A model generated the notes under the pieces. It was not told the origin of the DNA. It searched no databases and saw nothing but the letters and a program-made list of their open reading frames with translations. From the NCBI RefSeq assembly GCF_900142065.1, contig NZ_FSRJ01000002.1:682001-746000 (forward strand): 64,000 nt of DNA, written 5' to 3'. Both the position numbers and the translations under genes were made by a program. Origin of the DNA: Agromyces cerinus subsp. cerinus. GTDB lineage: Bacteria > Actinomycetota > Actinomycetes > Actinomycetales > Microbacteriaceae. Positions 19,416-27,356 of this stretch are shown here, one piece after another. Position 1 is the first letter of the stretch. Each line of letters starts with the position of its first letter.

Positions 19416-20099
19416 CTAGAGAATGCAGTCCCCCCGAGAAACAGCGTCGGGCATCCGCGCTACTGCTCCAGTAACGCGTTCTGCACGATTGATGTAGTCG
19501 GAGAGATCTGAGTTCACGTAGGACGCCAGCTCGACGATCCGACCAATCATCACTGTGTGATTGAAGTGGTACACCGGTTCGTGATGGGCGATCCGGTTGC
19601 GCAATTGCTGTACCTGCAGGAGCTCTCCGTGGAAGTACTTCCGTTTCCCGTACGGAAGTCCCGGAAACGCGTGGACTAGACGCGTTTGCCAGAAGCGCGT
19701 TTCGTAATCGAACTGAGGGTCACGAGCGATGCCGCCACTCAGCATCCCAACCCAGAATCCGAAGGACGTTGCAGCGACAACGTCGTCCGCGCACATAAGT
19801 GTGCCTTTGCGATTGAACACCTTGTCGATGGTTCGGGTGAGGGCCGCGGCCTCGTAGGGCGCGAGTTGTGTGGTCAGCCACCACTCATCGGACCGGCCGA
19901 GCTTCATGCGATCGTGCACCGCATTTCGCAGGGCTACCTCCAAGAGGCTGATAGGCCCCCAGTAGGCGCCTGCGACTTCGAGGTTCCAAAGATAGAGTCT
20001 TGCGGCGAGATCGTTGCGGCCAGGGTAGCGATCCAAGTAGCGCTGGAACCGGGCCGAGCCAATTGAGTCGGGGAAGGTTGCGATGCTAGCGGGATCCAT
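19416..20099 (-). CDS. Abi-like (Abi_2 / HEPN) abortive-infection protein
   Basis: 227 residues from ATG 20099. The N-terminus has FQRYLDRYPGRNDLAARLY-type sequence, then WGPISLLEVALRNAVHDRM. The C-terminal half carries LRNRIAHHEPVYH, an R-N-x-x-x-H motif characteristic of HEPN RNases of the Abi_2/Abi-like family. Related proteins such as AbiD and AbiF cause growth arrest on phage infection. It has its own terminator and a divergent upstream region with an inverted repeat (20139-20176), so it is an independent cargo unit in the island. Confidence 0.82.
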   Translation of the reverse strand: MDPASIATFPDSIGSARFQRYLDRYPGRNDLAARLYLWNLEVAGAYWGPISLLEVALRNAVHDRMKLGRSDEWWLTTQLAPYEAAALTRTIDKVFNRKGTLMCADDVVAATSFGFWVGMLSGGIARDPQFDYETRFWQTRLVHAFPGLPYGKRKYFHGELLQVQQLRNRIAHHEPVYHFNHTVMIGRIVELASYVNSDLSDYINRAERVTGAVARMPDAVSRGDCIL

Positions 20100-20138
20100 G
20101 TGAATCAGGATGCACTATTTGCGCCGCTTAAAGTCTTT

Positions 20139-20176
20139 CGCCCCAGGAGTCCGGATAACCGAATAGTCCTGGGGCG
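20139..20176. repeat. 10-bp inverted repeat upstream of Abi gene
   Basis: CGCCCCAGGA (20139-20148) and TCCTGGGGCG (20167-20176) pair perfectly around an 18-nt loop. It lies 40-77 bp upstream of the Abi start. It could be a leftover terminator, an attenuator of the Abi transcript or an operator. Confidence 0.5.
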
Positions 20177-20216
20177 TTACTCCTAAAATCTAACATATTT
20201 AGCCCACTTCTGTGGG

Positions 20217-20273
20217 TTGGCATTGAAGGTTGCAATGTAGTTGGCAATGTAATTGGCATTGAAAGTTGCAATA
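20217..20273. repeat. Direct repeats upstream of the HTH gene
   Basis: Two near-identical 21-bp units start TTGGCATTGAA and end in GTTGCAAT plus one variable base. They lie at 20217-20237 and 20253-20273 (36-bp period), with a partial copy TTGGCAATG at 20241-20249 between them. The units share GCAA with the 13-bp repeats at 20913. They are possibly sites for the island's HTH proteins or for recombination directionality. Confidence 0.6.
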
Positions 20274-20354
20274 CTCACGCCACGTCTCTCGGGAAACTGC
20301 TCGGCGCATCGACTACCTCTCGAGCCGAAACTGCGTGTCAGATACCATCGGCAA

Positions 20355-20903
20355 ATGCCAATGGGAGGGCCGCTCGGAATCAAGGCAGGCGAGTACTGGG
20401 CTTACCGCCACAGGAGTAAGTGGCCGCTCTTCAGGGCGTTCGTGGTTGATCCCGGGCCGCACTACGACGCGATGATCAAGATCATGGTCCATGACGGTCC
20501 TGCTCGTGGTTCGTATGCGGTACGCCGCGCGAAGCTACCTTGCAAATGGGACGACCTCCCTGCATACCTCGAAACTCATCCTGAGATCCCCCGCGACCTC
20601 GAGGCCACCTTCCCGCCCGACCTAGACCGGCACGAGCCGAACCCGGAACTCGAAGTCTTCCTCTTGCAGGAGGAACTCATTCGGAGAGTGGTGCGCGCTG
20701 AGATGGAACGCGGGCCTGCGTACACAACGAAGCTCGCATTCACGGTCGCTGAGGCCGCAGCCGCGACCGGCTACAGCCAGGGCACCATCCGCGGCGAAAT
20801 CCATCGGAACAACCTTGTCGCGTCGTATGCCAATTCGAAGGCGGTCATCCGCCGTGAGGAATTGGAACGCTGGCTATCAGCGCTCCCCAACGACGCGCCA
20901 TGA
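20355..20903 (+). CDS. Island protein with C-terminal excisionase-type HTH
   Basis: 182 residues from ATG 20355 (MPMGGPLGIKAGEYW); the frame is open further upstream. The N-terminal half is of unknown type (FRAFVVDPGPHYDAMIKIMV, LPCKWDDLPAYLETHP). The C-terminal 55 residues form a helix-turn-helix of the HTH_17/excisionase class (FTVAEAAAATGYSQGTIRGEIHR, VIRREELERWL). It could be a regulator or directionality factor. Its gene lies between the two repeat families. Confidence 0.65.
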   Translation: MPMGGPLGIKAGEYWAYRHRSKWPLFRAFVVDPGPHYDAMIKIMVHDGPARGSYAVRRAKLPCKWDDLPAYLETHPEIPRDLEATFPPDLDRHEPNPELEVFLLQEELIRRVVRAEMERGPAYTTKLAFTVAEAAAATGYSQGTIRGEIHRNNLVASYANSKAVIRREELERWLSALPNDAP

Positions 20904-20912
20904 ACCCCGAAC

Positions 20913-20951
20913 CTCGGTTTAGCAACTCGGTTTTGCAACTCGGTTTAGCAA
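20913..20951. repeat. Three tandem 13-bp repeats before the xis-like gene
   Basis: CTCGGTTTAGCAA (20913-20925), CTCGGTTTTGCAA (20926-20938) and CTCGGTTTAGCAA (20939-20951) are exactly contiguous. They begin 9 bp after the preceding stop and end 27 bp before the next ATG (20979). Head-to-tail sites of this size are typical of Xis-like or replication-initiator binding. Three units of 13 bp do not fit a CRISPR. Confidence 0.8.
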
Positions 20952-20978
20952 CTTGGGTGTGGCCGTAGCGTTGCAAGC

Positions 20979-21341
20979 ATGGTCAGGAAATCTGAGGAAA
21001 TTCCACCCGTCGATTTCGGGCTGGAAGAGAAGCCCGTCGACGTAAAGGCGATGGCGGAGTACCTAGGTGTATCGGCGGACACGGTTCGCGTGTACGCCCA
21101 CAAGGGCGACATACCTAGCTTCAAGATTGGAAATCGTCTTCGCTTCTACAGATCGGAAGTTCGAGCACACCTCACGCGCACGACGGATCCTTGGGCAGCC
21201 CCGCGCGCACGACGTAGTCACAACTGGAGCCAGCGACCAGCGGTTGGGCTGCACCAGGTTCTCGACGGCGCAACACGTCACGGTGACACGTGGACACAGT
21301 TCTGGACACATTTGGACGGGATGGCTAGAGAGATCCCGTGA
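20979..21341 (+). CDS. Excisionase-like HTH protein
   Basis: 120 residues from ATG 20979. The first ~70 residues contain VDVKAMAEYLGVSADTVRVYAHKGDIPSFKIGNRLRFYRSEV, a classic HTH_17 (MerR/excisionase) domain. The C-terminal ~50 residues are unlike known Xis proteins and may be a read-out into island-end DNA. Its position beside attR and just after three tandem 13-bp repeats favours a recombination directionality factor. Confidence 0.75.
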   Translation: MVRKSEEIPPVDFGLEEKPVDVKAMAEYLGVSADTVRVYAHKGDIPSFKIGNRLRFYRSEVRAHLTRTTDPWAAPRARRSHNWSQRPAVGLHQVLDGATRHGDTWTQFWTHLDGMAREIP

Positions 21342-21415
21342 TGCGGAGTGAGCCAACTTCCGCATGTTCTAGCGGTTCCGGGGTGCCAGCCCAGCTCGGG
21401 TGTGGGTGCTGACTA

Positions 21416-21442
21416 GGGTTCAAATCCCACCGGTACCGCCAT
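21416..21442 (+). repeat. attR (27-bp direct repeat)
   Basis: Identical over 27 bp to the 3' end of tRNA-Ser at 16539-16565 but without the rest of a tRNA. It marks the right edge of the island. Confidence 0.92.
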
Positions 21443-21450
21443 AGACGAAG

Positions 21451-21490
21451 CCCCCGCTTCTCAGGAATTCACTGGGAGGGCGGGGGTTTT
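21451..21490 (+). terminator. Displaced tRNA-Ser terminator
   Basis: CCCCCGC (21451-21457) and GCGGGGG (21480-21486) pair and are followed by TTTT (21487-21490). It sits 9 bp beyond attR, where the original terminator of the tRNA gene would be if the island were removed. Confidence 0.75.
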
Positions 21491-21667
21491 GCTTTGCACG
21501 GATCTGGCCGAGGTCGCGCTGCGCAACTCGCTTGCGAGTGATATATCACTCTCGCGTCATAATCCAGCGCTTCGCGCGTCTCTCGGGTGGTGCAACTCGC
21601 ACCATTGCGCGCCCGTGCCTCCCCACCAGGCTGTGAACGGGCGTCCTCTCCGAACGAAAGACGCGCA

Positions 21668-23488
21668 ATGCAACGAACCCATCACCAACTGGACGACCGG
21701 ACGAGACGCGGCCCGCGCGCTCTGGCTACGTTGACGGCGCTCGGCCTCGCGGCCGGCGCTGTGCTCGCGGGATCCCTGCCTGTCACGGCTGCCGATGCCG
21801 CGCCGCTCGACTGCCTCACGCCCACGGCGTACGTGGCTCAGAGCGAGAACGCTGACGGGTCAGGATCGACCCAGCTGTACTCGGAGACGTACGAACTGGG
21901 CAAGGCCGTGTTCACTGAGATCGGTGCCCCGTGGGGCGGCCAGAGCGGCAATGGCGGGCGCTACAACGCCATCGGATTCAACACCGAGGACCGGCAGCTC
22001 TACGGCATCTCTGGCTCGTACGACCTGGCGGGCACCTCCACGTACGACCTGCTGCAGATCGACGAGGACGGCACGGTGAACAACCTCGGTCCCCTCGTCG
22101 GCATGCCGACGAACGGAGCGTTCATCAACGCCGGCGCGTTCATCGATGGCGGCTACTACGTCGGCTCGTTCTACTCGAGCGAGCTCTACAAGATCGACGT
22201 CGACACCGGTGCTGTGCTCACGATCCAGCTCGGCAACGAGTTCACGGTCGCCGACTTCACGCCGGTCGGCGGCTTCCTCTGGGGCACGAACCAGGGCGGC
22301 ATGATCGAGCGCATCGACCCGGTCTCCGGCTCAGTCACGTCGTTCTCGCTGAACAACGTGATCTCCGCCGAGGACGCGAACGCCGGCGCTGCGTTCACCT
22401 TCGGCAACGGCAACTTCGGCATCTCGAGCAGCTCGACCGGTGTCGTCACGCAGCTCGCGATCGGAGACCCCGGCGCTGCTGCGCCCACCTTCACGGTCGT
22501 GAGCCAGGCCGCCGGCCCGAAGTCGCAGCGCAACGATGGTGCTTCCTGCATGCCCGCCGTGCCGAACACTGATCTCGCCATCGAGAAGAAGGCTGATCAG
22601 ATCCTCGCGCCGGGCGGTGCGATCACCTGGGCGATCCGGGTCACGAACAACGGCCCCGCGATCAGCTCCGGCTACACCGTGCAGGATCTCGTGCCTGCTG
22701 GCGTGACGAACGTCGCGACCTCGACCGAGGGCTGCACTGTCGCTGGTGGGTCGCTCACATGTGTCGGCTCGACGCTCATGGTCGGCAGGAGCGCCGACAT
22801 CGTGCTCACGGGCACGGCGCCGCAGACTGACAGCGCTCTCATCGTGAACACGGCATCCGTGATCGCCAACGAGCCGGACGACGTGCTCGAGAACAACACC
22901 GCGACCGCTGAGACCCGTACCCAGGCAGACGCAGCGGCCGACTTCACCATGAAGAAGACCGCCACGCTCGTCGACGAGAACGACAACGAGCTCGCGGACG
23001 CCGGCGAGAAGATCAGCTACGCGTTCGAGGTCACCAACACCGGCAACGTGCCCCTCTCCGGCCTCGCAATCAAGGACCCGCTCGGCGGGGCCGTCACCTG
23101 TGATGTCACGTCGCTGGCTCCTGCAGCGAGCACGAGCTGCGCGACGGACGAGGACTACGTCGTCACGGCGGCCGACGTGAAGGCCGGGTCTGTCGTGAAC
23201 GTCGCGACGGCGACTGTCACCCCGCCGACCGGAGTCGCGAACCCCGGCCAGCGCGAGGACACAGCGACCACGCGGACTGGTGAGGTGCCCGTTGTGGTGA
23301 CGCCGCCGACCACGAAGCCTGTAGTCCCGGGCACGCCGTCGGCTGGTGGAGCTGGCCTCGCGAGCACCGGAACCGAGCACGTGGGCACGCTGGTGAACCT
23401 GGCGGCTGCGGTGCTCCTCGGCGCCGGCGCGCTCCTGGGGTTCGCCCGGTACCGCCGTCGACGCGGCGTTCACGGGGACGCCGCGTAG
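21668..23488 (+). CDS. LAXTG-type surface protein with DUF11 domains
   Basis: 606 residues from ATG 21668. A long basic N-terminus and signal peptide end near AADAAP. An N-terminal ~270-residue region reads like a DUF6923-type beta-propeller (LYGISGSYDL, LYKIDVDTGAVLTI, GGFLWGTNQGG). Two DUF11 repeats follow (AIRVTNNGPAISSGYTVQD; FEVTNTGNVPLSGLAIKD), then a Pro/Thr linker, the sorting motif LASTG, a TM helix and RYRRRRG. It is probably wall-anchored by a class E-type sortase. It is the third such protein in the window but not closely similar to the first two. Confidence 0.82.
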   Translation: MQRTHHQLDDRTRRGPRALATLTALGLAAGAVLAGSLPVTAADAAPLDCLTPTAYVAQSENADGSGSTQLYSETYELGKAVFTEIGAPWGGQSGNGGRYNAIGFNTEDRQLYGISGSYDLAGTSTYDLLQIDEDGTVNNLGPLVGMPTNGAFINAGAFIDGGYYVGSFYSSELYKIDVDTGAVLTIQLGNEFTVADFTPVGGFLWGTNQGGMIERIDPVSGSVTSFSLNNVISAEDANAGAAFTFGNGNFGISSSSTGVVTQLAIGDPGAAAPTFTVVSQAAGPKSQRNDGASCMPAVPNTDLAIEKKADQILAPGGAITWAIRVTNNGPAISSGYTVQDLVPAGVTNVATSTEGCTVAGGSLTCVGSTLMVGRSADIVLTGTAPQTDSALIVNTASVIANEPDDVLENNTATAETRTQADAAADFTMKKTATLVDENDNELADAGEKISYAFEVTNTGNVPLSGLAIKDPLGGAVTCDVTSLAPAASTSCATDEDYVVTAADVKAGSVVNVATATVTPPTGVANPGQREDTATTRTGEVPVVVTPPTTKPVVPGTPSAGGAGLASTGTEHVGTLVNLAAAVLLGAGALLGFARYRRRRGVHGDAA

Positions 23489-23499
23489 GTAGCGAAAAG

Positions 23500-23546
23500 G
23501 CCCGCTGGGAAGACTGCTCCGACAGGGTCTTTCCAGCGGGCGTTTT
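23500..23546 (+). terminator. Rho-independent terminator after the LAXTG gene
   Basis: GCCCGCTGGGAAGAC (23500-23514) pairs with GTCTTTCCAGCGGGC (23527-23541) with one wobble, followed by GTTTT. It lies 12 bp after the stop codon. Confidence 0.85.
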
Positions 23547-23646
23547 CGTGCCCCGCTCACCACCTGCTGACACGGCCAGCTCGTCTCGCTGGTCGATGGC
23601 TGAGACTGAGGCGCGCCCTGGCCCGTCTGTTCCTGCACCCCGCGGG

Positions 23647-23775
23647 CTACGACAGGTACATCGACCAGGTGACGACGGCGATCACGACCAGCGCCACGCC
23701 GACCAGCACCAGAACTGCGGTCATGATGCGGCGTCGACCAGGCTGAGTTCGACGCTGCGCTGGCTTGTCCGTCAC
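23647..23775 (-). CDS. Small single-TM protein (42 aa)
   Basis: GTG 23775 gives 42 residues: a basic, Arg-rich start (TDKPAQRRTQPGRRR) followed by one TM helix (MTAVLVLVGVALVVIAVVTW). GGAG lies only 3 nt before the GTG, which is short, so the start is uncertain; ATG just before the helix is another option. It could be a real small membrane protein. Confidence 0.4.
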   Translation of the reverse strand: MTDKPAQRRTQPGRRRIMTAVLVLVGVALVVIAVVTWSMYLS

Positions 23776-23865
23776 ACGCTCCAGACCGCCCCACGGAGTG
23801 CATGCTGAGCCCGCGGCTCTCGAAGTCGACACTCGGGCCGGGCCGGTTCGATTCCCGGCGCGCAC

Positions 23866-24219
23866 CTACGCGTCGCCGGACTGCTCGCCGGGTTTCACGA
23901 CGATGCGATTGCCCTGTATGTCGCTCTGGCCGGTGTCCTCGATGATCGAGGTCGTCGGCTCCTCGTCGACCGGCCACTCGGCGCGGTGAGGGCGCCGGCC
24001 GAGGTAGTTCGACTCGTACGCCTCGAGAGCGCCGAGGCCGGGCTCCTGCGCCGGAGGCCCGGATCGCTTCGTGAGGATCCTGATCACCATTCCGACCGCG
24101 ATCGATCCCCAGAGCGCAGCGGCGATCCACGGGCCCGCCGATTCGGGGAACAGCGCCAACAGGATCGCCACGGCGGCAAGACCCGCGATCGCAACGGCCG
24201 TCCAGATGATCTTCGACAT
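23866..24219 (-). CDS. Two-TM membrane protein of unknown function
   Basis: 117 residues from ATG 24219 with AGGAG 8 nt upstream. Two TM helices (about 5-25 and 30-50) are followed by a hydrophilic, proline-rich cytoplasmic tail (RRPHRAEWPVDEEPTTSI). No catalytic motif is seen. It is transcribed divergently from the lipoprotein gene at 24446. Confidence 0.7.
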   Translation of the reverse strand: MSKIIWTAVAIAGLAAVAILLALFPESAGPWIAAALWGSIAVGMVIRILTKRSGPPAQEPGLGALEAYESNYLGRRPHRAEWPVDEEPTTSIIEDTGQSDIQGNRIVVKPGEQSGDA

Positions 24220-24445
24220 CACCGTCTCCTCATGCAGGCGATCATACGTACGAACCCCGCCGGAGTCAGCTCGCCGGGTCGCCTGTGTGGGAGGCGACGG
24301 GTCGGCGTGGGCGCCCCCCTGCGACAGGGGAAGCGCGCCCGCCCGATCATGTGAGCGAAACTCGCTATTTACTCCCACTCGGGGACGTGCCACAGTCGAA
24401 GTGGTGCTCGCGAGACGCGGGGGCATCACGATCGGGGATTCCATC

Positions 24446-24895
24446 ATGCGAGGAACCAAGACGTCCGCCGTGCTCGTCGTTGCGAGCGCGCTGCTCCTCT
24501 CCGGCTGCGCCTCGGGAGGTGGCACACCGTCGACGGCGGTCGCCAGTGCGTGCGAGACCCTGCAGGACACGCTGCGGGATGTCGCGAACGGCGCCCAGAA
24601 CGCCCTCAGCGGCGTCGGCACCCCCGCAGAGATCCAGGCCACGCTCGAGGACTACGGTTCGCGAGCCGCCGAACTGGCCGAGAAGGCCGACAACCCCGAC
24701 GTGGCCGATGCGCTCGCCACCGTCGACGAGAAGCTCAGCGAGGCGGCGGCGTTCGCGGCGACCATCCCCACCGATGCCGAGGGTGAGCTCGCGCCCGACC
24801 CCGACGCGCTGGCCGAGCAGCAGGCCGCGATCCAGGAAGCGGCCGACAAGGTCAAGTCGGTGTGCGTCGAGCCCACCGAGACCTCGGGGTACTGA
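24446..24895 (+). CDS. Predicted lipoprotein, helical
   Basis: 149 residues from ATG 24446. Signal peptide with lipobox LLSGC (Cys about 21). The mature part is Ala/Glu-rich and helical with two Cys (ASACETL near the start, KSVCVEP near the end) that could bridge. It is a helical-bundle lipoprotein of unknown function. Confidence 0.72.
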   Translation: MRGTKTSAVLVVASALLLSGCASGGGTPSTAVASACETLQDTLRDVANGAQNALSGVGTPAEIQATLEDYGSRAAELAEKADNPDVADALATVDEKLSEAAAFAATIPTDAEGELAPDPDALAEQQAAIQEAADKVKSVCVEPTETSGY

Positions 24896-25125
24896 GTTCC
24901 CGAGCGAACCGGACACCGTCGATCCCCGAGAGGAACCGGCATCGATCGCTGCCGGGCACGCCGCGGGGTTTCATTCGATCCCGATGATGCGCCGTGCGTC
25001 CTCGCAGTGTCGAATGACGGCTGGGGTGTCGTCGGCGCCCACGCGGGAATCGCCCAGTCGGAAGGACTCACCATGTCCGATCGCTTCCATCGTCGGCGCG
25101 GCACGGATGCCTCGACACGAACGAC

Positions 25126-26601
25126 GTGCTCGTGAACGATCAGTTCCCGATCATCGCCGGCATCGTGGTGGTGCTCGATCTCGGGATCCGCATCGCCGCG
25201 CTCATCATCGTTCCGCGCGATCGCAAGCCCACCGCCGCCATGGCATGGCTGCTCGCGATCTTCCTCATCCCGTTCGTCGGCATCATCCTCTTCCTGATCA
25301 TCGGCAACTCGAAGCTCCCGAAGCGGCGAACCGAGCGACAGGCCGAGCTGAACCGGTTGATCGCCGAGCGAGCTGACGAACTCGACCTCCCCACCGACCG
25401 ATCGACCTGGCCCGACTGGTTCATCGGTCTGACCCGGCAGAACCAGGACCTGGGAGCGCTGCCCGCAGTCGATGGGAACACCGCCGTCCTGATCGGCGAC
25501 TACGAGGCGTCGATCGATGCCATGGCCGCGGAGATCGACACCGCGACGCGATTCGTGAACGTCGAGTTCTACATCGCCTCGTTCGATGCGACCACGAAGG
25601 GGTTCTTCGGCGCCCTGGAACGCGCGGTCCAGCGCGGCGTCCGCGTTCGCCTCCTCATGGACTTCATCGCGTCGAGGAAGGTGGCGGGGCACGACGAGAC
25701 GGTGGCCGAGCTCGACCGGATCGGGGTGGGGTGGAGCTACATGCTGCCGGTCCGGCCGTTCAAGGGCCAGTACCAGCGACCCGACCTGCGCAACCACCGC
25801 AAGCTGCTCGTGGTCGACGGCCTGGTCGGCTTCATGGGATCGCAGAACCTCATCGACCGCACCTACAACTCGCCGAAGAACCTGAAACGAGGGCTCAAGT
25901 GGCAGGAGCTGGTGACCCGCGTCACCGGCCCGATCGTTCCGGCGATCAACGGCGTCTTCCTGTCCGACTGGTATTCCGAGACGGGCGAACTCCTCGGTGA
26001 CGAGGCGCACCTTCGGGCATCGGATGTCGCACCCGACGTCTCGGCCGGGGCGCTCGTGTGCCAGGTCGTGCCGAGCGGTCCCGGCTACGACGACGAGAAC
26101 AACCTGCGTCAGTTCCTCACCCTGGTCACCTCGGCTCAGCGCAAGGTGATCATCACGAGTCCGTACTTCGTGCCCGACGAGGCGATGATGTACGCGATCA
26201 CGTCCGCGTGCAAGCGGGGGCTCGACGTGCAGCTGTTCGTCTCGGAGATCGGCGACCAGGGCTCCGTGTGGCACGCCCAGCGCTCGTACTACGAACCGCT
26301 GCTCAAGGCGGGTGTCGAGATCTGGCTCTATCCGGCGCCGTTCATCCTGCACTCGAAGCACCTCTCGATCGACGACGACGTCGCCGTGATCGGGTCGAGC
26401 AACATGGACATCCGTTCGTTCGCGCTCAACTCCGAGGTGACCCTGCTCGTGCGCGGTCGATCGTTCGTCGAGCAGATGCGCGCGGTCGAGCAGGGCTACC
26501 GCGATGCGGGGCGCCGGCTGACGCTCGAGGAATGGGAGAAGGAGCCCGCCTCGGCCACGTTCCTCGACGGCGTCGCGCGGCTCACCTCGGCGTTGCAGTG
26601 A
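25126..26601 (+). CDS. cls: Cardiolipin synthase (phospholipase D family)
   Basis: 491 residues from GTG 25126 (GTG 25132 also possible). Two N-terminal TM helices (PLDc_N type: IIAGIVVVLDLGIRIAALI; AWLLAIFLIPFVGIILFL) precede two HKD sites, HRKLLVVD at residue 224 and HSKHLSID at 409, the second followed by GSSNMDIRSF. It joins two phosphatidylglycerol molecules to form cardiolipin at the membrane. The length and layout are normal for bacterial ClsA-type enzymes. Confidence 0.93.
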   Translation: MLVNDQFPIIAGIVVVLDLGIRIAALIIVPRDRKPTAAMAWLLAIFLIPFVGIILFLIIGNSKLPKRRTERQAELNRLIAERADELDLPTDRSTWPDWFIGLTRQNQDLGALPAVDGNTAVLIGDYEASIDAMAAEIDTATRFVNVEFYIASFDATTKGFFGALERAVQRGVRVRLLMDFIASRKVAGHDETVAELDRIGVGWSYMLPVRPFKGQYQRPDLRNHRKLLVVDGLVGFMGSQNLIDRTYNSPKNLKRGLKWQELVTRVTGPIVPAINGVFLSDWYSETGELLGDEAHLRASDVAPDVSAGALVCQVVPSGPGYDDENNLRQFLTLVTSAQRKVIITSPYFVPDEAMMYAITSACKRGLDVQLFVSEIGDQGSVWHAQRSYYEPLLKAGVEIWLYPAPFILHSKHLSIDDDVAVIGSSNMDIRSFALNSEVTLLVRGRSFVEQMRAVEQGYRDAGRRLTLEEWEKEPASATFLDGVARLTSALQ

Positions 26602-26634
26602 GCGGAGCCTGCTCCGGGCGGGCGATCTGAGGCG

Positions 26635-27003
26635 TCACGAGTCGGAGGCCGGCGGCGCACCGGACGCCTCGGCGTCACGCTCTTCCCGGGAGTGCACGAG
26701 CTTCAGCCCGATCACGCACCCGATGATGCCGGCGAGGAAGATCACCTTCAGCACGCTCGCCGACTCGCCGCCGAAGGTGATCGCGTAGGTCACGGTGAGT
26801 GCGGCCCCGAGACCGGTCCACACGGCGTAGGCGGTGCCGATCGGGATGCCGCGCATCGCGTAGGCGAGGCCGGCCATGCTGCCGATGAGCGCCACGAAGA
26901 ACACGATCGTCGGAACGAGGTTCGAGAACCCGTCGGAGTAGCCGAGGGCGGTCGCCCAGACCGCCTCGAGCACGGCGCTCACGATGAGGACGGGCCAGTG
27001 CAC
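26635..27003 (-). CDS. SMR-family exporter subunit (Gdx/SugE-like)
   Basis: 122 residues from GTG 27003. Four TM helices, the conserved Glu in VLEAVWATALG (Glu 13), and the Gdx/SugE signature IPIGTAYAVWTGLGAALT. The C-terminus is extended by a hydrophilic tail (HSREERDAEASGAPP). It is separated by 1 nt from its paralogue at 27005-27325, so the two probably form a heterodimeric guanidinium or cation/H+ exporter. Confidence 0.9.
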   Translation of the reverse strand: MHWPVLIVSAVLEAVWATALGYSDGFSNLVPTIVFFVALIGSMAGLAYAMRGIPIGTAYAVWTGLGAALTVTYAITFGGESASVLKVIFLAGIIGCVIGLKLVHSREERDAEASGAPPASDS

Positions 27004-27004
27004 G

Positions 27005-27325
27005 TCAGGCCTCCCCGACGATCTTCAGTCCGATGACGCACCCGATGATGCCGAGCAGGAGCAGCACCTTCACGAGGCTCGCGCGCTCACCGCCGAAGAT
27101 CATCGCGTAGGCGACCGTCAGCACCGCGCCGATGCCGACCCAGACGGCGTACGCGGTCCCCACCGGGATCGTGGTCATCGCGAAGGCGAGTCCGGCCATG
27201 CTGAGCACGAGGGCGACGACGAAGAGCACGGTCGGCCAGGGGCGCCGGAAGTTCTGCGATGCACCGAGCGCTGTCGCCCACACGGCTTCGAGCACGCCCG
27301 ACGCGATCAGGATGACCCAGTCCAT
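27005..27325 (-). CDS. SMR-family exporter subunit (Gdx/SugE-like), partner
   Basis: 106 residues from ATG 27325. Essential Glu in GVLEAVWATALG, and IPVGTAYAVWVGIGAVLT in TM3. It lacks the hydrophilic tail of the partner. Paired SMR genes often give antiparallel heterodimers. I see no obvious guanidine riboswitch in the short leader. Confidence 0.9.
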   Translation of the reverse strand: MDWVILIASGVLEAVWATALGASQNFRRPWPTVLFVVALVLSMAGLAFAMTTIPVGTAYAVWVGIGAVLTVAYAMIFGGERASLVKVLLLLGIIGCVIGLKIVGEA

Positions 27326-27356
27326 CGCGCTCCGTTCCAGATCTCCGCCGAGCCCC

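Larger units (their letters stand above)
16539..21442. mobile_element. Small integrative island in tRNA-Ser(CGA)
   Basis: A 27-bp perfect direct repeat (16539-16565 and 21416-21442) bounds 4.9 kb. Inside are a tyrosine integrase next to attL, excisionase-type HTH genes near attR, small unknown genes and an Abi/HEPN gene. No replication, transfer or structural phage genes are visible. The inside is visibly more A+T rich and less biased at codon third positions than the flanks. The integrase lacks its N-terminus, so the island is probably immobile alone or mobilised in trans. Confidence 0.9.

Noticed and set aside
23838..23868. A tRNA-like T-arm (GGTTCGATTCC) followed by GCGCGCACC
   Set aside because: The stem is imperfect, and no D arm, anticodon arm or acceptor 5' strand is found upstream. 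At most it is a degenerate remnant.
27326..27356. Possible guanidine riboswitch before the SMR genes
   Set aside because: The gap to the upstream gene is only 31 bp, too short for such a riboswitch, and no characteristic hairpin is visible.
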